Counted from the first letter of the stretch, positions 1 through 9,095 are shown. The stretch is 64,000 nucleotides of DNA from Pseudomonadota bacterium (GCA_018242185.1 JAFECK010000001.1:62001-126000); one strand, 5' to 3'. Made by a program: numbers and translations. The notes: a model not told the origin generated them from the letters alone.

Positions 1-82
1 GATATCACGATCGTCATGGTAGGCCTAGGACTAAAGCCCGGTCAAGAAAAAATATACTTATATTGCGCTAATTTTTTAGCAT

Positions 83-509
83 ATGTTGTTAAAGTGTATG
101 GGAATATTATGCCATTTATGCTACAACGTCCCACAGATCTTACAAGAGGTTGCTGGTATTGGCGGGATAACTGCAGCAGTTGCTGCTGGCCTTGGTGAGC
201 ATACAGCTACTATTGCGGGTGTTGGCATCATAACTTCTGGCACATGTGCATTCGTCCTCACGTTTGGTATTTTAGGGCGATATAAGTGGGATGTGGATAA
301 GAAGTTGGCGGATGTGATATTTAAGCCCTTTGTACCTTTTTGGGGTAGGAAATCGTTGGATGGATGTTGCGTTGTTAGGCGTGGCTGGATTGGAGATCGC
401 AATTACTTGGAACGTAGATGTGGAGCTCGACATGAAAATAGCCCTTACTGTAATGAGTTACTGTTTGTTCGTGGCACTTTCTTCACTCAATATTGATAAG
501 GAAAAATAA
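83..509 (+). pseudogene. Frameshifted small membrane protein gene
   Basis: From the ATG at 83 (a stop codon, 77-79, lies just upstream in frame) the reading is Gly/Ala-rich and hydrophobic, then DKKLADVIFKPFVPFW. After the run of five T and four G at 337-345 the sensible reading moves to the next frame (GNRWMDVALLGVAGLEIAI, then a second hydrophobic stretch) and ends at TAA 507-509. The unshifted frame instead turns Cys/Arg-rich and stops at 494-496. Joined, the product would be about 140 residues with three or four membrane segments. A one-base insertion in the T/G run explains it best; a sequencing error or programmed shift is possible. No family recognised. Confidence 0.5.
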
Positions 510-620
510 GCCTGCCTTTTCTTATAATTTTAATATCCTGCAAAACTTGTTTTTAATCCTTGACTATTATGTAATGAAGTGAGAAAGTTCGGCTGTGGTC
601 AATTGAATCGGAGAAATAAT

Positions 621-2300
621 ATGCAATCAAATCAAATTACCAATGACAGGCAAGCTTTGGAGAAAAGAGCGAAAACTATTGTTGTTATAAGCAGTATGCT
701 GAGTCCACTGATATCTCCAGCGGTAGGGCTGTTTGCCATACAGGAGGAATATGCAAAAGTAGGGAATTTTGCGGGAACATTTCAAGTAGCAATGGAGGCT
801 AAGGCGGGAAAAGTGCGAGAAGATGCCAGGTCCAAGGAGGCAGTATTGGAAATTATTATTGGCATGGTATCGAAAAAATCTGACTCCGAGATGGCAGAGC
901 TTCTTGTAAAAGTTGATAGGGCTAACTCACAGGGTAAGGATATTAGTGCAGATTTAATAGAGTTCATGGGTGTGGAGGCATTAAAAGTATCAATAACATC
1001 ACACTTTTCACAGAGGTTTGGCCAATACAGACAAGCTTCCTTAGAAGAATTATTTAAAACATTTGTCGGGCTGACTAGTGGCGATAAGATGCTTATTACT
1101 GGCTTGACCGATGCGCAAAAGAAAGAAACAGCTGACAAAATTGTCGCGACCATCGAGAGTGAAGATAGGCCTTTTATAACCGGACTTGCCAACAAGTACT
1201 TAAGAAGCATTGGGGCTCAAGAAATCGCTATGCCTGCTCCTGTAGCACCCCAGTCTGATCAAGGTAACGTCATAGAGTTTTGGGCTCAAGGCCTTACTGA
1301 AACGCAAGTAAAGCATGCTAGATTTGAGCTAACTACAGGGGGAGATAAATTTAAATTAGCGCCAGATAATACTGGCCGCGTGTTTGTAATCTTGCCAGAT
1401 AAGAAAGCCGGGTTGCTGAAAATAGCAAGGATTGACGAGCTACGTCAAGCAAAGATCGACATGAATATAGGTGAGCACTCTGCGGTGGTGGGTCTAACTG
1501 TAAGCGAAGATATTAAGCCAGGTGACAGGATCAAACTGACATTCAACATGGGGCATAATCTATCCTGCACTGCAACCGCTGTGCCATGCCAGGTGAAGGT
1601 GCAAAATGTATCGCCAAAAGAGGTTGCGCTTGACCTGCTGACTAAAATGTTCGCAGACAATCATACCCGGATGCTTTGCATGCTGAATGTTATAGATAGC
1701 CCTCAAGCAAAGCAGGAAATTGACAAAGCTGCAAAGTCTGCCAACACCTCTAATTCCTCCAGAGTTCCTAATCAGGTGAGCCTAAATTGCGCTGCAGAAC
1801 AAGTGGAACCTTTAAGAAAAGGTATATTTGGCAAAACAGGATTAGTTGATTATGCAGAGCAAGTTAAAGCTGCTCAAGTACAAGCAGTGGATGACCTGGT
1901 AGAAGAACGAATAGATAACATGGACGAGCCTAAGCAGCAGAAGATGCGCTGGTTTGTTATCGAGGCATATAGAACGGCGCTCGCTAATGCTCCTGATGAG
2001 GTTATACAAAAGGCATGTAAAGATATCCAGGAAGCCGCTAATGCCGAGGATGAAAAAGCGTATAAAGCTGCAGTTGGCAGGATGTTTGGCTATGACGGCT
2101 GGGTTCAGCTATTCTGCGGTGTGATACGCCAAGCGGCGCCAAATATGCCTGATACGGAAGTAAATATGATAGCAACTAGTGTTACACAAGCTTTTGGGTT
2201 GCTTCCTACGCCGAGTATTACTACTAATACCACAGGCGTTCAGCCAAAATGGACCGAGAGGAATCTTGAAAGGCAGGACGAAACCTGCATCATGATGTAA
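621..2300 (+). CDS. Unknown protein with a CaaX-like C-terminus (CIMM)
   Basis: No family recognised. I prefer the ATG at 621 (560 residues minus stop) because GGAG lies 7 bases upstream; an in-frame GTG at 579 would add 14 residues without a good ribosome site. A short hydrophobic stretch near residues 20-40 (VVISSMLSPLISPAVGLFA) is followed by a largely helical, charged, soluble protein. A Ser/Asn-rich break occurs near residues 375-385. The protein ends Glu-Thr-Cys-Ile-Met-Met, which fits the eukaryotic prenylation box C-a-a-X with X = Met. It lies directly upstream of the exporter operon but has its own stop and is separated from it by a likely promoter. A secreted host-directed role is only inference. 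Confidence 0.75.
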   Translation: MQSNQITNDRQALEKRAKTIVVISSMLSPLISPAVGLFAIQEEYAKVGNFAGTFQVAMEAKAGKVREDARSKEAVLEIIIGMVSKKSDSEMAELLVKVDRANSQGKDISADLIEFMGVEALKVSITSHFSQRFGQYRQASLEELFKTFVGLTSGDKMLITGLTDAQKKETADKIVATIESEDRPFITGLANKYLRSIGAQEIAMPAPVAPQSDQGNVIEFWAQGLTETQVKHARFELTTGGDKFKLAPDNTGRVFVILPDKKAGLLKIARIDELRQAKIDMNIGEHSAVVGLTVSEDIKPGDRIKLTFNMGHNLSCTATAVPCQVKVQNVSPKEVALDLLTKMFADNHTRMLCMLNVIDSPQAKQEIDKAAKSANTSNSSRVPNQVSLNCAAEQVEPLRKGIFGKTGLVDYAEQVKAAQVQAVDDLVEERIDNMDEPKQQKMRWFVIEAYRTALANAPDEVIQKACKDIQEAANAEDEKAYKAAVGRMFGYDGWVQLFCGVIRQAAPNMPDTEVNMIATSVTQAFGLLPTPSITTNTTGVQPKWTERNLERQDETCIMM

Positions 2301-2304
2301 TAGT

Positions 2305-2334
2305 TTGCGATAAAAAGAGACATAGTGCTATAGT
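2305..2334 (+). promoter_or_regulatory. Likely sigma-70 promoter of the exporter operon
   Basis: TTGCGA (2305-2310), an 18-base spacer, and TATAGT (2329-2334) with TG one base before the -10 (extended -10). It lies about 40 bases upstream of the permease start and just after the preceding stop codon. Confidence 0.45.
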
Positions 2335-2374
2335 GAGGTAACGGGGAAATCTTCATTATGTGTAGGGGGCATGG

Positions 2375-3514
2375 ATGTTTCGTATAGCTGCCAAAATGCT
2401 ATTTGGCGACAAGGCTAAGTATCTAGGGCTCGTGTTTGGGGTAACCTTTGCTACGCTCTTGATTACTCAACAAGTTTCGCTGTTTATAGGCCTAATGAGT
2501 AGGACTGCTAACGCCATCCATGCTGTAAGTGAAGCTGATATTTGGGTGATGGATAAAAGAGTGCGCTACATCGAAGAGGTTGAGCCCATGCGTGATGTGG
2601 AGTTGACCAACGTGCGCTCCATCGAAGGAGTGCAGTGGGCAGTGCCATTTTTCAAGGGCCTTGCCACGATTAGGATGCTGGATGGGGTCACTCAGCAGGT
2701 ACAGCTGATTGGCGTGGATAATGCAAGTCTTGTTGGTATATGTCATAAAACTATTTTAGGTGATCGTGAAACTATACTAGAGCCACAGCATGCGATGATT
2801 GACATAAATGGCTACCATTTTACCTGGCCAGGCCAGCCTCTGGAATTGGGGAGGGACGTGGAGATGAATGACCGCAGGCTCATCATCAATGGCATATGCG
2901 ATGCAGATCCAACATTTTTTACATTTCCGATACTTTACGTCTCTTATAACAATGCTATAGAGATGACACCACCTTTGCGGAAAAAGATGCCGTTTGTGTT
3001 AGTTAAAGCTAAAGAAGGCACGGATCTGCAAGCGCTTAAAAAGCGCATAGAAGAAGGTACATATCTGCAGGCACTGACCTCAGAGGAATTCGCTTGGCGT
3101 AGTATCAGCTACGTACTTGAACGTACGGGTATTCCTATAAATTTTGGTATCACGATAACTTTAGGTGTGATTATCGGCATAGCGATTACCGCCCAAACCT
3201 TTTATATATTCGTGATCGAGAATCTTAGATATTTCGCGGCTATGAAAGCTATAGGTTGTACCAACAGACAATTAATAAAGCTGGTGATGACGCAGGCAGC
3301 CATGGTTGGCTCAATGGGGTATAGCCTAGGTATAGGCCTAACTGCCTTGTTCTTCAAGTTTGCCGTGAAAGCGCCAGCCTTCAAGGGATTCCATATGCAC
3401 TGGGAGGTCCTTATAGCCACTTTTGTTTTGATGTCTGTGATCATCTTCTTCTCTATAATATTCAGCTTGAGACGTGTCTTTAAGGTGGACCCGGCAATAG
3501 TTTTCAGAGGATAG
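2375..3514 (+). CDS. ABC exporter permease, FtsX/DevC/MacB-like
   Basis: A 379-residue permease of the FtsX-type exporter superfamily. It has an N-terminal membrane segment (about residues 15-38), a large periplasmic domain, and three C-terminal membrane segments (about 255-285, 305-325 and 345-370), the usual DevC/MacB layout. AGGGGG at 2364-2369 is the ribosome site and supports the ATG at 2375 over the out-of-frame ATGs just before it. It is first in a four-gene set: permease, ATPase, adaptor, outer-membrane channel. Such tripartite machines export lipids, peptides or small molecules from inner membrane or periplasm across the outer membrane; the substrate cannot be read from sequence. Confidence 0.88.
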   Translation: MFRIAAKMLFGDKAKYLGLVFGVTFATLLITQQVSLFIGLMSRTANAIHAVSEADIWVMDKRVRYIEEVEPMRDVELTNVRSIEGVQWAVPFFKGLATIRMLDGVTQQVQLIGVDNASLVGICHKTILGDRETILEPQHAMIDINGYHFTWPGQPLELGRDVEMNDRRLIINGICDADPTFFTFPILYVSYNNAIEMTPPLRKKMPFVLVKAKEGTDLQALKKRIEEGTYLQALTSEEFAWRSISYVLERTGIPINFGITITLGVIIGIAITAQTFYIFVIENLRYFAAMKAIGCTNRQLIKLVMTQAAMVGSMGYSLGIGLTALFFKFAVKAPAFKGFHMHWEVLIATFVLMSVIIFFSIIFSLRRVFKVDPAIVFRG

Positions 3515-3516
3515 TT

Positions 3517-4230
3517 ATGGAAGCCGCGGTAAAACTAAATCAAATCTGCAAAGATTATCAGGTTGGTGATAGTAGCAGTAGGGTGCTGTTCGACCTTACC
3601 ACGGAAATGAACATGGGTGAGCTCACCATGTTGGTTGGGCCATCTGGGTCTGGAAAGACCACAATGATCTCCATCATTTCAGGCATACTATCTCCTACGA
3701 AAGGGTCAGTAGAAATTATGGGCCAGACGCTCACTGATATGAGTGACACCCAGCGAGTATTATTTCGTCGTAAAAATATAGGGTTTATCTTCCAACAATT
3801 TAATTTATTACCTGCATTAACCGCAGCTGAGAATGCTGCAATGCCATTGATAGCAGCTGGCTATGGGTTGGATGAAGCTACTGCGTGTGCACGTGCAACC
3901 CTTGCTTCTATGGGCATGAGTGAGCATGCTGAAAAATTGCCTGCACACCTTTCTGGAGGGCAGCAGCAGCGGGTGGCGATAGCGCGTGCACTCGTTCATG
4001 ATCCAGGACTCATTTTATGCGATGAGCCTACTTCTGCTTTGGATACAAAAACAGGCTTAGCAGTTATCCAATTATTGCGTAAGATTGCGGATAAGAAAAA
4101 TCGTGCAATAATTTTGGTTACTCATGATAATCGAATATATGAGTATGGGGATAAAATTATCGAGATCAGCGACGGTCGCATTATAGGTAGATACACGGCG
4201 CGTGAGTTTATTAAGAAGGAAAAATTATGA
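3517..4230 (+). CDS. ABC exporter ATPase, DevA/LolD/MacB-like
   Basis: A 237-residue ATP-binding subunit that should power the permease encoded two bases upstream. The Walker A motif GPSGSGKT is at residues 41-48, the Q-loop region is FIFQQFNLLPALT, the ABC signature LSGGQQQR is near residue 145, and Walker B LILCDEPTSAL is near 165, followed by the switch histidine in VTHD. All catalytic motifs are intact. The ribosome site AGAGGA lies in the last codons of the permease gene, and the 3' end overlaps the next gene by ATGA, so translation of the operon is probably coupled. Closest in type to DevA/MacB/LolD. Confidence 0.92.
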   Translation: MEAAVKLNQICKDYQVGDSSSRVLFDLTTEMNMGELTMLVGPSGSGKTTMISIISGILSPTKGSVEIMGQTLTDMSDTQRVLFRRKNIGFIFQQFNLLPALTAAENAAMPLIAAGYGLDEATACARATLASMGMSEHAEKLPAHLSGGQQQRVAIARALVHDPGLILCDEPTSALDTKTGLAVIQLLRKIADKKNRAIILVTHDNRIYEYGDKIIEISDGRIIGRYTAREFIKKEKL

Positions 4231-5162
4231 AGGATAACAACAGATTTACTGATTTTTTAAAAGCATTTGCCAAGGGTGAGTGGAAGATCCCAGTAATTGC
4301 ATTGATTGGATTGCTTTTTGCTATACATGTAGCATCTGTTAGGCCGGCTCCCGCGCCAAAAACACCGTTAATAGAGCCGCCGCAAAGCTCCTTCACTAGA
4401 AATGTATCAGGTATTGGTGTGGTTGAGCCAAAAAGCGAACTTATCAGTGTTGGTGTTGAATTGCCTGGCGTGGTGCGACAAATACCTGTAAAAGTGGGGG
4501 ATACTCTCAAAGCTGGTGATGTTCTATTTGTTATGGATGAGCGGGATATAGATGCGCAGATTGCTGTGTTGGAAAAGGCTCTAGCTTCAGCCATTATACA
4601 AGGCAAAGATGCTGCACAGCAGTTTGCTATTGCTAAAAATATTGGAGACAATAGAGCGATATCTAAAGATGAGTTTAATCGCCGCAATTATGCAAGCCAA
4701 CTATCGGCCTCTAGAATTGAAGAAATTAAGGCACAGCTGGATCAAGCAAGGACTACTAAAGATAGATTGACAGTTAAAGCTCCTATAGATGGCCGCATAT
4801 TAGAGCTCAACATACATCTTGGAGAATATGCAAACCTAGGGGATTTGGCAGGCCCTCTTATTCTCATGGGAGATATTAATCCGCTTTATGTACGAGTTGA
4901 AATAGACGAGGAGAATGCAAAGAGCGTTAAGGAGAATGCAGAGGCTTTTGGCTATAAACGCGGCGATACAGAAGTAAAAATTCCCTTGCAGTTTGTGCGG
5001 ATAGAGCCACGCGTGAAGCCAAAGCAAAACTTGGCGATTGCTGGTCAAAGAGTTGATACACGAGTGTTGCAAATACTCTATGCTTTGCCGGAGGATGGCG
5101 CTAATATGTATGTAGGTCAGCAAATGGATGTGTTTATCAACAAAGAGCAAGAAGGATCATGA
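4227..5162 (+). CDS. Membrane-fusion adaptor (HlyD/DevB-type)
   Basis: A 311-residue periplasmic adaptor that bridges the inner-membrane ABC exporter and the outer-membrane channel. A single membrane anchor lies at about residues 18-34 (VIALIGLLFAIHVASV). Then comes a biotinyl-lipoyl-like half motif (GVELPGVVRQIPVKVGDTLK), a coiled-coil hairpin (about 105-175), the second lipoyl half (LTVKAPIDGRILELNIHLGE) and a beta-barrel domain with LYVRVEIDEENA. It starts inside the ATPase stop (ATGA, 4227-4230) behind AAGGA and overlaps the next gene by ATGA at 5159-5162. The length and domain order are normal for DevB-type adaptors. Confidence 0.88.
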   Translation: MKDNNRFTDFLKAFAKGEWKIPVIALIGLLFAIHVASVRPAPAPKTPLIEPPQSSFTRNVSGIGVVEPKSELISVGVELPGVVRQIPVKVGDTLKAGDVLFVMDERDIDAQIAVLEKALASAIIQGKDAAQQFAIAKNIGDNRAISKDEFNRRNYASQLSASRIEEIKAQLDQARTTKDRLTVKAPIDGRILELNIHLGEYANLGDLAGPLILMGDINPLYVRVEIDEENAKSVKENAEAFGYKRGDTEVKIPLQFVRIEPRVKPKQNLAIAGQRVDTRVLQILYALPEDGANMYVGQQMDVFINKEQEGS

Positions 5163-6502
5163 TGTTAATGAGATTGCTGATCTGCTGTGGTTTGTTGGTT
5201 AGTTTAGCTGCCTGTATTACTACTAATGATAGAGTTAAGAAAGTTAATGCCGTTGAGGCATGTGAGACACAAAGCTTTCCATGGTGGCTAACGCTTAATG
5301 ACCCACTTGCTACAGAATTAGTGATGCAGCTGCAGGAGCAGAATCTTGATATCAAGATGGCAAGCGCTAGGGTGGCTCAGGCGCGAGGAATGGCTAGCAG
5401 TGCTAAAGGTGCGTTATTGCCTCAGATCGGACTTTCTGGCAATGCTGTTCGTGGAAACACAGCCACTGGAGCGATAAAACCCACCTCCATAGCACAAGGC
5501 GGCCTTGATGCTGCCTGGGAGCTTGATATATTTGGTGCCACGCGTGCGGCTACGCAAGCTGCTGAGCACCGAGTGGAAGCAAGTGTGGCCAATGTCCAAG
5601 ATATTCGTAATTCAGTTATAGCTGAATTAATGATGGCTTTGGTGCGTTTACGCCAATCACAGCAGGAGTTGAGTCAAACACACCTATTGTTGGCAGCGTT
5701 ACATGAACAGGCTGAATTACTGGCCGCGCAAAGCAAGGCTGGGCTAACGGATGCCAGAGCGCTCAAATTAGCTCAAGGCGAACATAAGCAGGTCGCAGCT
5801 GGTATCCCTTTGATAAGAGCTAAGATTGCTGCTTCTCAATATCAGATAGAGCGGCTGCTTGGCAAAGCTGAAGGAAGTCTTGGGATGGAGGTGTTAGAAT
5901 ATAAAGAGATCGAAGTGCCTGAGGCGAATATGCTCGATCAAGTTTCCATAGATAAAATCCGTAAACGCCCAGATGTACGCTCTGCACGTGCCGAATTATT
6001 CGCCGCTAATGCAGATCTGGCTAAAGCTGAGGCAGATCTTTGGCCTAAAATTAGCTTGGCTGCTTTTTACGGCGCGCATAAGGGCTCGAGCAGTGTGCCA
6101 CTAGCAGCAAATCCAATATGGTCGGTGGCAGCCAGCATTAGTGCACCAATGTTAGAATTTGGCCGCCTGCGTGGTTTAGTAGACGCAGCGGATGCGGGAG
6201 CACAGCAAGCGGTTTTGAATTACGAGAATGTGGTATTGATCGGGTTGGAAGAGGCGCGTACGGCGCTGTCTGACTACTTGAGTGGACTAAACGCTATTTG
6301 TGAGCAAGAGCAGTTATTGAGGCACGATCAAGAGGCGTTAGAGCTAGCGCAGAAGCGCTTCAAGCACGGGTTAGTTGATATGGTAGAACTAAGCGCCGCA
6401 ACCGCTAAAATGCAGAGAAGCAAGCTGCTGTTGATCAGCACTAAGGCGGAGGCGGTGATCGCCTATATCCTCTTGCAAAAGGCAACGGGTAATTGCGTTT
6501 AG
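5159..6502 (+). CDS. Outer-membrane efflux lipoprotein, NodT/TolC-type
   Basis: A 447-residue outer-membrane channel of the RND/NodT efflux lipoprotein family. The N-terminal signal ends in a lipobox LAAC with Cys19 as the lipidation site. Typical motifs follow: WWLTLNDPLATELV, NLDIKMASARVAQARG, GLDAAWELDIFGATRAA and the second-half repeat IRKRPDVRSARAELFAANADLAKAEADLWPK read in pieces along about residues 265-300. It completes the operon and should form the trimeric exit duct for the adaptor and ABC pump. ATGs occur at 5159 and 5162; the second is better spaced from AGAAGGA. No gene follows; a MITE-like element begins 45 bases downstream. Confidence 0.9.
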   Translation: MMLMRLLICCGLLVSLAACITTNDRVKKVNAVEACETQSFPWWLTLNDPLATELVMQLQEQNLDIKMASARVAQARGMASSAKGALLPQIGLSGNAVRGNTATGAIKPTSIAQGGLDAAWELDIFGATRAATQAAEHRVEASVANVQDIRNSVIAELMMALVRLRQSQQELSQTHLLLAALHEQAELLAAQSKAGLTDARALKLAQGEHKQVAAGIPLIRAKIAASQYQIERLLGKAEGSLGMEVLEYKEIEVPEANMLDQVSIDKIRKRPDVRSARAELFAANADLAKAEADLWPKISLAAFYGAHKGSSSVPLAANPIWSVAASISAPMLEFGRLRGLVDAADAGAQQAVLNYENVVLIGLEEARTALSDYLSGLNAICEQEQLLRHDQEALELAQKRFKHGLVDMVELSAATAKMQRSKLLLISTKAEAVIAYILLQKATGNCV

Positions 6503-6546
6503 GGCAGCATGGGCTTAATTATTGCAATACGCCAAGTGAGTAAGGC

Positions 6547-6705
6547 AGGGTCCTGACACGGAGTTAAATTTGTATTAAGTAATTGCCGTTGGGAAATGAT
6601 GCAATTCTGATGGTTGTCGTATAAACTCCAAAAAAAATGTCATGGTGGGCTTGACCACGCCATGACATCCACTTTAACATTATCTTAACTCCGTGTCAGG
6701 ACCCT
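6547..6705. mobile_element. MITE-like element with 21-bp terminal inverted repeats
   Basis: A 159-bp unit bounded by perfect inverted repeats of 21 bp: 6547-6567 (starts AGGGTCCTGACACGGAG) and its reverse complement at 6685-6705. The interior has no ORF but carries a second near-palindrome (about 6638-6667, TGTCATGG...CCATGACA). GTAAGGC occurs directly left of the element (6540-6546) and again at 6711-6717, five bases beyond the right arm, which may be a degraded target duplication. It sits between the converging exporter and ankyrin genes. No transposase for it is visible in the window. It could alternatively act as a bidirectional terminator, since both genes end here. Confidence 0.6.
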
Positions 6706-6716
6706 GGTGGGTAAGG

Positions 6717-8996
6717 CTAAATATGCCGGACTTCCACTTCAGGACTTATTAAAAATAGCTTTATGTTGGAGGTCTGGTTAATGTGTATTTCATTAAGCGC
6801 AAGATCTAAGCATTTGTAAGTAAGAAATTTCATCGAGCTTGGGTGACAAAGTAGGGTGCCGCTTTGCAAAGATATGCTAGTAGGCTCCAGCTTGTCGACA
6901 ATCCCTTTTATTACCTTAATTTCCTCTGGTTCAATATTGCTATCCAGTTTAATAAAAACGTTCTGCAAGTTTAACCTGAAAGGTGCTGGTTCTATGCTGT
7001 CAAGCTTGCCTACAGAACATGGTTTTTTATTAGTGCTTTCAAACACTAGAGGATGGGTTATCCACTCGGTCCTAGTAATAGGCTTAGTGCTACTAATACT
7101 AGTGCTCGCCGTGACTGCGGTAATATTACTGGTATTGCAAGAAGAGCTGTTACTATATGAGTTGGGCTTCTCCTCGAATTCGTCAACATCAACTCCTTGT
7201 TGCATTACCTCTAGTGCTAGAACAAATTCATCATTGCCGCTTAATTTGGCTAGGTCTAGAGCAGATTGATCTAGGAGCACCTCGTCGAGCTTCACCTTGG
7301 TGTTTATATCGGCGCCTCCAAATACAAGCTGCTTCGCCCGATTTTTATTACCATTTAGCACCGCTTGCATAAGGCTCAGATTAAGGATAGTCGCAAATTG
7401 CTCTTTAGCTTCGTGATGGTTATTTTCGTGCAACCGGTCAATTGGCCTAGTTTTACGATTACTACCAAGTGAGGGATCTGCTCCGTGAGATAATAAAAGC
7501 CTCAAAACATCAATTTTGCCATCTATCCCAGCAAGCCCTAATGCTGTATTGTTATAATCATCTTTTGCATCCACATCAATGCCTTTTATCTTCAGCAGCT
7601 CTTCAGTTGTTTTATAGCATGAAGCATGATCTTCTATATAATAAACAGCTATATGTAAGGCAGTCTCTTCACGGTAATTTACCGCATTCACCTGGGCGCC
7701 GTTAGCCATAGCATTTTGTATTCCTAGTACACTACCATCTAATGCTGCATCCCATAAAAGAAAATTCGCCTGCTCTTGTTTTTTGCGCGCTTGTACTACT
7801 GCTCTCTCATTGAGAGATCTTTGCTTTTCCAGGAGCTTGGATACAAATGCGTCTCCCTTCTTCGCATGAATAACATCTATGACCTTGAGTCTTTTAATCA
7901 CCCCTTGCACTTCCACATTTACCTGGATTTCTAGACTAACTCCGCCCAACATAAGTTCGTCGATTCTTTTCTCGTCTGCTTTTTCTATGGCCTTAATGAA
8001 GGTTACTCCCAAAATCTCGAGAAACAAGCGCCAGAAAACTACTCCCCCTGTTTCTTTAATCTGGTCAATTACCCTCTTTCCTTCCTCAAAACCAAAAGAT
8101 GGATCCGCCCCATGTGTTAGCAAAAGCTCACAAACTCTGGCATTACGTTTGCGAGCTGCAAGGTCCAAAGGTGTTTTGCCAGCACTCCCAATTTGATTGA
8201 CATTGGCTTTTCCCGTGTTGAGCACAATATTGACTATATTCGCGCATAGATCCTTATCTTGGATGTGATTAATAATTATATTAAGGAGGCCATTGCCGTC
8301 AGTATCTTGAATACTTATGTTTTTTTCGTTTGCCACTCCCAGCTTCACCTTTTCTAAATTACCCTCCTGGATGCCTTCTAAAAGTAGTTGTCTGGTAATA
8401 TAGCTTCTCTGGCGCCAGGGTGTTTTCTTACTAGTGCTGTTTGCTTTAGGGTTGGTGGGCGCAGCGGCACGGATTGTTTTATAACGCGAACAAATTATTT
8501 CTGACCTTTTGACTGGCTTTTCCAGTAAAGCCTGGATAGCTGTTGTATTGCCAACCTCTGCTGCGAGATCCATAGGGGTTTGTCCATCACAATTGTTAAG
8601 ATTTTTATCCGCTCCATGTTCTAGCAAAGCCTTAATCTTGAATAAACTGCCAACGTCAGCCGCATAATGCAAAGGGGTATCGCTAAACCGATCCTTTATG
8701 TTAGGATTAGCGCCGTGTTCAAGTAGTGCGTGCAATTGAATAGTGCCAATGTTAGGGAAACATGCTAAATGCAACAAATGCCTCCCTGTGCTGTCACAAA
8801 TTTCGTCCAAGATCGTTTTGTTATCAGCCAACCAGCTCTTGTACCAATCACTTTCGGTCGTAGTAATCACGGCTTTAGATGATAACTCTATAATCCTGGC
8901 CTTCTGTAGCTCATCGATTTTGAGGTTATCTTCAACTACTTGGGCCTCATTATAATCCGCGGTATTCGTTGCTACGATTGTTTTTTCTGTGTGCAT
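6717..8996 (-). CDS. Ankyrin repeat protein (about 760 residues)
   Basis: An ankyrin scaffold protein. Clear repeats occur near the N-terminus (GRHLLHLACFPN, DTPLHYAADVGS, QTPMDLAAEVGNT), in the middle (KTPLDLAARKRN) and later (ETALHIAVYYIE, NTALGLAGIDGK, QSALDLAKLSGN), separated by less regular helical segments. The last 150 residues are a Ser/Thr/Asn-rich linker and a domain without ankyrin signature. I prefer the ATG at 8996 behind AGGAA; the frame is open up to a GTG at 9068, but that stretch is occupied by a strong hairpin. It follows acnA on the same strand. Ankyrin proteins bind other proteins and are common effectors of intracellular bacteria; there is no signal peptide, and the partner is unknown. 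Confidence 0.85.
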   Translation of the reverse strand: MHTEKTIVATNTADYNEAQVVEDNLKIDELQKARIIELSSKAVITTTESDWYKSWLADNKTILDEICDSTGRHLLHLACFPNIGTIQLHALLEHGANPNIKDRFSDTPLHYAADVGSLFKIKALLEHGADKNLNNCDGQTPMDLAAEVGNTTAIQALLEKPVKRSEIICSRYKTIRAAAPTNPKANSTSKKTPWRQRSYITRQLLLEGIQEGNLEKVKLGVANEKNISIQDTDGNGLLNIIINHIQDKDLCANIVNIVLNTGKANVNQIGSAGKTPLDLAARKRNARVCELLLTHGADPSFGFEEGKRVIDQIKETGGVVFWRLFLEILGVTFIKAIEKADEKRIDELMLGGVSLEIQVNVEVQGVIKRLKVIDVIHAKKGDAFVSKLLEKQRSLNERAVVQARKKQEQANFLLWDAALDGSVLGIQNAMANGAQVNAVNYREETALHIAVYYIEDHASCYKTTEELLKIKGIDVDAKDDYNNTALGLAGIDGKIDVLRLLLSHGADPSLGSNRKTRPIDRLHENNHHEAKEQFATILNLSLMQAVLNGNKNRAKQLVFGGADINTKVKLDEVLLDQSALDLAKLSGNDEFVLALEVMQQGVDVDEFEEKPNSYSNSSSCNTSNITAVTASTSISSTKPITRTEWITHPLVFESTNKKPCSVGKLDSIEPAPFRLNLQNVFIKLDSNIEPEEIKVIKGIVDKLEPTSISLQSGTLLCHPSSMKFLTYKCLDLALNEIHINQTSNIKLFLISPEVEVRHI

Positions 8997-9015
8997 GTGC
9001 CAATATTCCTGACAA

Positions 9016-9066
9016 GTTAGGATGTTCAGTACTGTTTTAAGGACTGAACTATGGGCGCATCCTAAC
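9016..9066 (-). promoter_or_regulatory. Two-step hairpin between acnA and the ankyrin gene
   Basis: Perfect 9-bp arms GTTAGGATG (9016-9024) and CATCCTAAC (9058-9066) enclose a second 6-bp pairing TTCAGT/ACTGAA (9025-9030, 9043-9048). The structure lies 30 bases after the acnA stop and 20 bases before the ankyrin ATG. No T-run follows, so a classical terminator is unlikely; a leader hairpin, mRNA-processing site or palindromic operator fits better. Confidence 0.4.
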
Positions 9067-9095
9067 ACAAAAGAACATGCGGTGCTAATAATTTA

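Noticed and set aside
16..198. Short open frame at the window start
   Set aside because: It overlaps the frameshifted membrane gene in another frame and ends in low-quality Cys/Trp sequence.
6521..6534. A 14-base match (ATTGCAATACGCCA) with the pdhC upstream region at 22045
   Set aside because: Several matches of this length are expected by chance in 64 kb.
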